This document shows, one piece after another, positions 51,124-55,730 of a stretch of 55,730 nucleotides of DNA. The stretch covers positions 1-55,730 of the forward strand of contig JABDGQ010000007.1 of assembly GCA_013285965.1 (NCBI GenBank), written 5' to 3'. The notes beneath the pieces were generated by a model. That model had not been told where the DNA came from, did not search any database, and saw nothing but the letters and a program-made list of their open reading frames with translations. The stretch is from Chlamydiota bacterium (GTDB taxonomy: Bacteria; Chlamydiota; Chlamydiia; Chlamydiales; Parachlamydiaceae). The position numbers and the translations under genes were made by a program. Numbering within the stretch: position 1 is the stretch's first letter; every line of letters begins with the position of its first letter.

Positions 51124-53463
51124 TTAAGCTCCTAAGGCCTTTTTAGTCAAAGCCAGCATGCCATCATTAAAAGTCTTCTCTATAGCTTCGTAATTAGGAT
51201 CTTCAAAACTTTCGGCTCTTCCTTTTTCTTTAACAATCTCTTGATATTCATTACTATAGTTTTTAGCTAATGCAGCTAGCCATAACTCATTTTTACTGAG
51301 GAAGCCATAGAATGCTTCCTTATTGCTAATAGTAGCATTCACATAATCAAAGGCATTCTTCAAATCGTTCTCTGTTAGAGCACTACAGCGAAAATAAAGC
51401 ATCTCTTTAATATCGATTGGTAATTGGAGCTTACTTTTCAACCTAACGGGATAACCTAAATAGACCTCCACTTCATCAAAAAATCTAAGTGTAGGCACTT
51501 TTTGACGAGCACATTGCTCTAAAAGGTCCATCGCCCACACCCCTCTTTTCAAGAACTCAGCCAATGCCTTTATTTCCATTGGTTGTGTTAATTGATAAGC
51601 CACCCCTAAGTTTATTACTGAAAGAGCCATTCGATCACCACAGGTGTCAGCAGCACCATTGATAATGACATAAAATTTATCGCTAAAATTTTTATCTTCT
51701 ATCGCTAAATTTAAAAAGCTTAAAATTTTAGCCGGTAGCCAAGGTTGCTCTGATTGATAATCTTTCATTAAAGATAATCTAGACAGCCAAGTACGCAAGC
51801 TTTTGAGGTTCTCTTCACTTGTATTTTCTGATATGCGCTTTAGTAATGTTGGCTCATAGGCTTGGTTAACTTTTTGAAAGAGTTCTTTTAACAACTCTTC
51901 CGCCGTGCGCTCATCTACCACACCTCTTGCTTCCATAGAATAACTAAAAGCAGGTCCATCATAGTCGGGCTGATCAGTAGCTTGCCTTAAATTGCTCAAT
52001 ACGGTTTGCGATAATTCGCAACCTGTTAAATCCACTGTACATGTTTGAGGTAATCTTAAAATTTCAGCAGGAAGACCTGTTAAAGATCTACTGTCTGTAA
52101 GATCTAATTTAATTAACATAGTTAGATTGCTAATTTCGGCTGGCAAAGTACTTAGACGATTGTAAAAAATATTTAATTGTCGCAAATTAGTCAGATTGCC
52201 AATTTCGGCTGGCAAAGTAGTTAACTCATTTTCTCCAAGATATACTTCTCGCAAATTAGTCATATGACCAATTTCAGCTGACAAAGTAGTTAATCTATTC
52301 TTACCAAGATTTAATGCCTGCAAATTTGTCAGCCTACATATTGCGGCTGATAAAGTAGTTAATCTATTTTTACCAAGATTTAATGTCTGCAAATTAGTCA
52401 GATTGCCGATTTCGGCTGGCAAAGTGGTCAACTGATTTCCAGAAAGATTTAATTTATGCAAATTAGTCAGATTGCCGATTTCGGCTGGCAAAGTGGTCAA
52501 CTGATTTCCAGAAAGACTTAATGTCTGCAAATTAGTCAGATTGCCGATTTCCGCTGGCAAAGTAGTCAACTGATTATAATAAAGATCTAATCCACTTAAC
52601 ATATCCAGATCGCCAATTTCGGCTGGCAAAGTAGTTAATTCATTCATTCTAAGATTTAGTTCTCGCAAATTAGTAAAATTGCCAATTTCGGCTGGCAAAG
52701 TAGTTAATTTATTTGAATGAAGATTTAATTGCTGCAAATTAGTCAGATGGCCAATTTCAGGTCGTAAAGTAGTCAACTGATTTGCAGAAAGATTTAATTT
52801 TCGCAAATTAGTCAGATTGCCAATTTCAGGTCGTAAAGTAGTCAATATATTTTGACCAAGATTTAATTCCAGCAAATTAGTCAGATTGTCAATTTCGGCT
52901 GGCAAAGTAGTCAACTGATTTGCAGAAAGATTCAATAGCTTAATATGTGAAAAAGCCGGATGTGTAAATATGATAGGCGGTATTTTGGTTAAATAAAGAT
53001 TGTCAAGTGAAAAGAAATCATGCTCAGGGTTCTTAATAAAATCTAAAATCCTCGTGATTACTTCCTCATGAAAACCTTCGTCTCTTAAATTTTTTATCAC
53101 CTGTTCATCAATGAAACTGTCGATTATGTGAGTATCGCAAGTTTTAAGATTGGCAAAAAAACTATATTTATCCAGGCCAAGTCCATTAATCAGAATATTC
53201 AAGCCTAGCCAATAAGCACATTTAACAGGCCAAGCATTATTGTGTTTATCAATCCTTGTTTTAATAAATTTTAAGTTATGTTGTAGGGCACCATATTGCA
53301 TCTCATTAGGTTTAATCTCATTAAATTTATCAAAGACACTTTTTGCCACAAAGTTAGTAAGCTCCAATATGCCAATTTCTTTGCTGTTACCAATAGTTAG
53401 TTCATTTCCTTCGATATTAAAAAATTGGTTATCTTCAATCTTTTTGTTTATCAAACTATTCAT
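51124..53463 (-). CDS. LRR-NEL E3 ubiquitin-ligase effector
   Basis: A 779-residue protein (ATG 53463, AGGTG upstream). N-terminal domain of about 165 residues, then 12-13 LRRs of 23 residues ([20 protein letters not shown] and similar), then a C-terminal domain of about 300 residues that matches NEL (IpaH/SspH/SlrP): the active-site block ADTCGDRMALSVINL (Cys at about 608, C-x-D), then LLEQCARQKVPTLRFFDEVE, VYLGYPVRLKSKLQLP and DIKEMLYF. Known NEL enzymes are type III effectors that ubiquitinate host proteins with a catalytic Cys; LRRs choose the substrate and inhibit the enzyme. No signal peptide, as expected for a type III effector. Confidence 0.88.
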   Translation of the reverse strand: MNSLINKKIEDNQFFNIEGNELTIGNSKEIGILELTNFVAKSVFDKFNEIKPNEMQYGALQHNLKFIKTRIDKHNNAWPVKCAYWLGLNILINGLGLDKYSFFANLKTCDTHIIDSFIDEQVIKNLRDEGFHEEVITRILDFIKNPEHDFFSLDNLYLTKIPPIIFTHPAFSHIKLLNLSANQLTTLPAEIDNLTNLLELNLGQNILTTLRPEIGNLTNLRKLNLSANQLTTLRPEIGHLTNLQQLNLHSNKLTTLPAEIGNFTNLRELNLRMNELTTLPAEIGDLDMLSGLDLYYNQLTTLPAEIGNLTNLQTLSLSGNQLTTLPAEIGNLTNLHKLNLSGNQLTTLPAEIGNLTNLQTLNLGKNRLTTLSAAICRLTNLQALNLGKNRLTTLSAEIGHMTNLREVYLGENELTTLPAEIGNLTNLRQLNIFYNRLSTLPAEISNLTMLIKLDLTDSRSLTGLPAEILRLPQTCTVDLTGCELSQTVLSNLRQATDQPDYDGPAFSYSMEARGVVDERTAEELLKELFQKVNQAYEPTLLKRISENTSEENLKSLRTWLSRLSLMKDYQSEQPWLPAKILSFLNLAIEDKNFSDKFYVIINGAADTCGDRMALSVINLGVAYQLTQPMEIKALAEFLKRGVWAMDLLEQCARQKVPTLRFFDEVEVYLGYPVRLKSKLQLPIDIKEMLYFRCSALTENDLKNAFDYVNATISNKEAFYGFLSKNELWLAALAKNYSNEYQEIVKEKGRAESFEDPNYEAIEKTFNDGMLALTKKALGA

Positions 53464-53607
53464 AGAAAGAACACCTACATTGTTTATCATTTAATTTATT
53501 ATAAAATATAACTTCAAATAAATCAAAGTAAATTAACTAAATTTAGCATTTATAAAATTTTTAATTAGTATTTTTTGATGAAATTCAAAAAGCAAGAGTT
53601 CTCAGAT
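53464..53607. repeat. Inter-unit repeat of the LRR array, copy 2
   Basis: Homologous to 50925-51123 and 55136-55323. The last part (AATTCAAAAAGCAAGAGTTCTC then AGATTGG) is joined to NEL coding sequence at about 53608, the edge of a deletion of about 670 bases that removed the end of a NEL domain. Confidence 0.65.
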
Positions 53608-53743
53608 TGGTTGCTCTGATTTACAATCTTTCATTTAAGATAATATAGACAGCCAAGCACCCAAGCTCTAGTAATGTTGGCTCATAGGCTTGGTTAACTT
53701 TTTGAAAGAGTTCTTTTAACAACTCTTCTGCAGTACCCTCCAT
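53608..53743 (-). pseudogene. Decayed front part of a NEL domain
   Basis: The minus strand reads TAEELLKELFQKVNQAYEPT LL in frame-shifted pieces that match residues just after the LRRs of the intact paralogue (51780-51905), then LAVYII and a junction. The NEL half with the catalytic Cys and the DLLEQ block is absent, having been cut between 53608 and the inter-unit repeat. Confidence 0.7.
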
Positions 53744-53746
53744 CTA

Positions 53747-55135
53747 TCACAAATAACTAAAGGTAGGTCCAGGATAGTTTGGTTGGCTAATTTTCCTTAA
53801 ATAGCTCAATAGGTTTTCCGATAAGCCGCAGCCTTTTAATCTCACTGTGCATGTTGTAGGTAATCGTAAAATTTCATAAGGAAGATCTATTAAAGTTATA
53901 TTTTTTGTAAGATCTAATTTACTTAACCTATTTAGATTGCCAATCTCGGCTGGCAAAATAGTTAATCTATTTTTACGAAGATTTAATTCTCGCAAATTAG
54001 TCAGATTGCCAATTTCGGCTGGCAAAGCGGTAAATTCATTTGAATAAAGATTTAATTGCTGCAAACTTGTTAGCTTATTAATATTAGGCGGTAAAGTAGT
54101 CAATCTATTTAATCCAAGAGATAATTTCTGCAAATTAGTCAACTTACCAATTTCGGCTGGCAAAGTAGTCAATCTATTTACTCCAAGATTTAATTGCTGC
54201 AAATTAGTCAGGTCGCCGACTTCGGCTGGTAGAGTAGTCAATTCATTTGAACTAACATTTAATTCTTGCAAATTAGCCAGATCGCCAATTTTGGCTGGCA
54301 AAGTAGTCAAATGATTTTCATAAAGATCTAATTTATTTAACATAGTTAGATTGCCAATTTGGTCTGGCAAAATAGTCAAGCTATTATGAGAAAGACTTAA
54401 TTCTCGCAAATTAGTCAGCCTACATATTTCAGCTGGTAAAGTAGTCAATTTATTATCAGTAAGATTTAGTTTACTTAACATAGTTAGATTGCAAATTTGG
54501 TCTGGCAAAGTACTCAATTCATTTAAATAAAGATTTAATTGTCGCAAATTGGTCAGCCTACATATTTCGGCTGGCAAAGCAATCAATTTATTTTTAGAAA
54601 GATCTAATCTCTTAAGATGGGAAAAAGCCGGATGGGTAAACAAGATGGTCGGCATTTTAGTTAAATAAAGATTATCAAGTGAAAGGGAGTCGTGCTCAGG
54701 TTTCTTAATAAAATTTAAAATCCTCGTGATTACTTCCTCATGAAAACCTTCGGCTCTTAAATTTTTTATCACCTGCTCATCAATGAAACTGTCGATTATG
54801 TGAGTATCGCAAGTTTTAAGATTGGCAAAAAAACTATATTTATCCAGGCCAAGTCCATTAATCAGAATATTTAAGCCAAGCCAATTAGCCAATTTAACAG
54901 ACCAAGCATTATTGTGTTTACCAATCTTTGTTTTAATAAATTCCAGGTTATAGTATAGCACCTGATATTGAGTATCTTTGAGATCTGTTTGATTGAATTT
55001 AGTAAATATATTTTTTGCCACATAATCTGTAATGGATGTTATACCAATTTCTTTGCTGCTAGCAATAGTTAGTTCATTTCCTTCGATATTAAAAAATTGG
55101 TTATCTTCAATTTTTTTGTTCATCAAACTATTCAT
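53747..55135 (-). CDS. LRR protein of the NEL array (NEL lost)
   Basis: A 462-residue paralogue with the same N-terminal domain ([36 protein letters not shown]) and about 11 LRRs ([31 protein letters not shown]-like). It ends YPGPTFSYL, where the intact paralogue reads GPAFSYSMEARG, and the NEL domain follows only as a relic at 53608-53743. ATG 55135 has AGGTG upstream; the ATG nine codons earlier has none. Expression as an LRR-only protein is possible. Confidence 0.85.
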   Translation of the reverse strand: MNSLMNKKIEDNQFFNIEGNELTIASSKEIGITSITDYVAKNIFTKFNQTDLKDTQYQVLYYNLEFIKTKIGKHNNAWSVKLANWLGLNILINGLGLDKYSFFANLKTCDTHIIDSFIDEQVIKNLRAEGFHEEVITRILNFIKKPEHDSLSLDNLYLTKMPTILFTHPAFSHLKRLDLSKNKLIALPAEICRLTNLRQLNLYLNELSTLPDQICNLTMLSKLNLTDNKLTTLPAEICRLTNLRELSLSHNSLTILPDQIGNLTMLNKLDLYENHLTTLPAKIGDLANLQELNVSSNELTTLPAEVGDLTNLQQLNLGVNRLTTLPAEIGKLTNLQKLSLGLNRLTTLPPNINKLTSLQQLNLYSNEFTALPAEIGNLTNLRELNLRKNRLTILPAEIGNLNRLSKLDLTKNITLIDLPYEILRLPTTCTVRLKGCGLSENLLSYLRKISQPNYPGPTFSYL

Positions 55136-55323
55136 ATAAAGAACACCTACATTATTTATCATTTAACTTATTATAAAATATAACTTCAAATAAATCAAAT
55201 TAAATCAATCAAATTTGTATTTATAAAATTTTTAATTAGGATTTTTTGATGAAATTCAAAAAGCAAAGACTTGTCAGATTGGAGCAAATCTTTCTGAGAG
55301 TCTCATATTGAAATGTGAAGAGC
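55136..55323. repeat. Inter-unit repeat of the LRR array, copy 3
   Basis: Homologous to the segments at 50925-51123 and 53464-53607, including GGATTTTTTGATGAAATTC and CTCATATTGAAATGTGAAG just before the AGCTTAAGCTCC end of a NEL gene. Confidence 0.7.
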
Positions 55324-55730
55324 TTAAGCTCCTAAGGCCTTCTTAGTCAAAGCCAGCATGCCATCATTAAAACTCTTCTCTATAGCTTCGTAATCAGCAT
55401 CTTCAAGATCCTCCGCAGTCTCTTTTTGTTTAACAATCTCTTGATATTCATTACTATAGTTTTTAGCTAATGTGGCTAACCAAAACTCATTTTTACTGAG
55501 GAAGTTATAAAATGCTTCCTTATTGCTAATAGTAACATTCACATAATCAAAGGCAACCTTCAAGTCGTTCTCTGTTAGAGCACTACAGCGAAAATAAAGC
55601 ATCTCTTTAATATCGATTGGTAATTGGAGCTTATCTTTTAACATCACGGGATAACCTAAATAGACCTCCACTTCATCAAATAATCTAAGTGTAGGTACTT
55701 TTTGACGGGCACATTGCTCTAAAAGGTCCA
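55324..55730 (-). CDS. LRR-NEL E3 ligase, C-terminal part only (runs off the window)
   Basis: The frame is open from the right edge to a stop at 55324. It reads DLLEQCARQKVPTLR, EVEVYLGYPVMLKDKLQLP, DIKEMLYFRCSALTENDLK and ends LALTKKALGA, almost identical to the NEL end of 51124-53463. The catalytic Cys and the LRRs would lie just beyond base 55730. It is the fourth unit in the array. Confidence 0.85.
   Translation of the reverse strand, partial: DLLEQCARQKVPTLRLFDEVEVYLGYPVMLKDKLQLPIDIKEMLYFRCSALTENDLKVAFDYVNVTISNKEAFYNFLSKNEFWLATLAKNYSNEYQEIVKQKETAEDLEDADYEAIEKSFNDGMLALTKKALGA

Noticed and set aside
51940-55000. Regularly spaced repeats that could suggest a CRISPR array
   Set aside because: The 69-base period encodes 23-residue LRRs in an open frame; there are no unique spacers of fixed size and no cas gene.

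Overview
The window is AT-rich, densely coded and reads as chromosome from an intracellular bacterium of protists, most likely an amoeba-associated member of the Chlamydiae (Parachlamydiaceae type). The grounds are indirect: a tandem array of leucine-rich-repeat genes, one ending in an IpaH/SspH-type NEL ubiquitin-ligase domain; an unusual number of enzymes with N-terminal signal peptides; BlaI and LVIVD-repeat proteins; and many short palindromic repeats and decayed genes. No rRNA, intact tRNA or secretion-apparatus gene is present, so the assignment is an inference and another amoeba symbiont cannot be excluded.

Layout. 1-7.8 kb: a broken HigB-type toxin, a large membrane protein with a presequence-like N-terminus, a pair of exported enzymes (EEP nuclease/phosphatase fold and DUF5662-like), an exported proline iminopeptidase, an exported GNAT acetyltransferase, and several gene scraps. 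7.9-14.5 kb: a DNA-repair block on the minus strand with Mpg (AAG) glycosylase, LigD (frameshifted near its 3' end), Ku, a small ORF coupled to ku, a Fpg/Nei-family protein without the usual N-terminal proline, a DUF6496 protein, a decayed SDR and a zinc alcohol dehydrogenase. 14.8-20 kb: a second EEP protein, then four minus-strand genes for exported proteins (O-methyltransferase, TPR-like protein, SAM methyltransferase, AroQ-gamma chorismate mutase) and a decayed YafQ toxin. 20.1-25.6 kb: an M48-like protease, a HAD phosphatase, a divergent SnoaL-like/TetR pair with visible operators, a His-rich small protein, a decayed MFS transporter, a YdcF-like exported protein and a Nudix hydrolase. 25.7-31.2 kb: a complete tripartite RND efflux operon. 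31.4-41.4 kb: an exported glycosyltransferase, a second exported methyltransferase, a 1127-residue LVIVD/Ig-like surface protein, PRPP synthetase behind a BlaI-type repressor with a dyad operator, and a membrane protein with three 27-residue repeats. 41.6-49.8 kb: three SDRs, DUF486, a HIT-LRR operon, a pentapeptide protein, and a circularly permuted exported D-amino-acid oxidase divergent from dtd. 49.9-55.7 kb: the LRR/LRR-NEL array, running off the right edge.

The coherent theme is host interaction: exported small-molecule enzymes, a surface adhesin-like protein, drug efflux and LRR-NEL ligases that would act on host ubiquitin. Two families of miniature palindromic elements (A: about 165 bp, ends TATTAGACTTCTTTCGAAA; B: hairpins with arms ACTCACCTTACGCATAA) are scattered between genes from 21.8 to 49 kb. 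At least eight gene relics show active decay.
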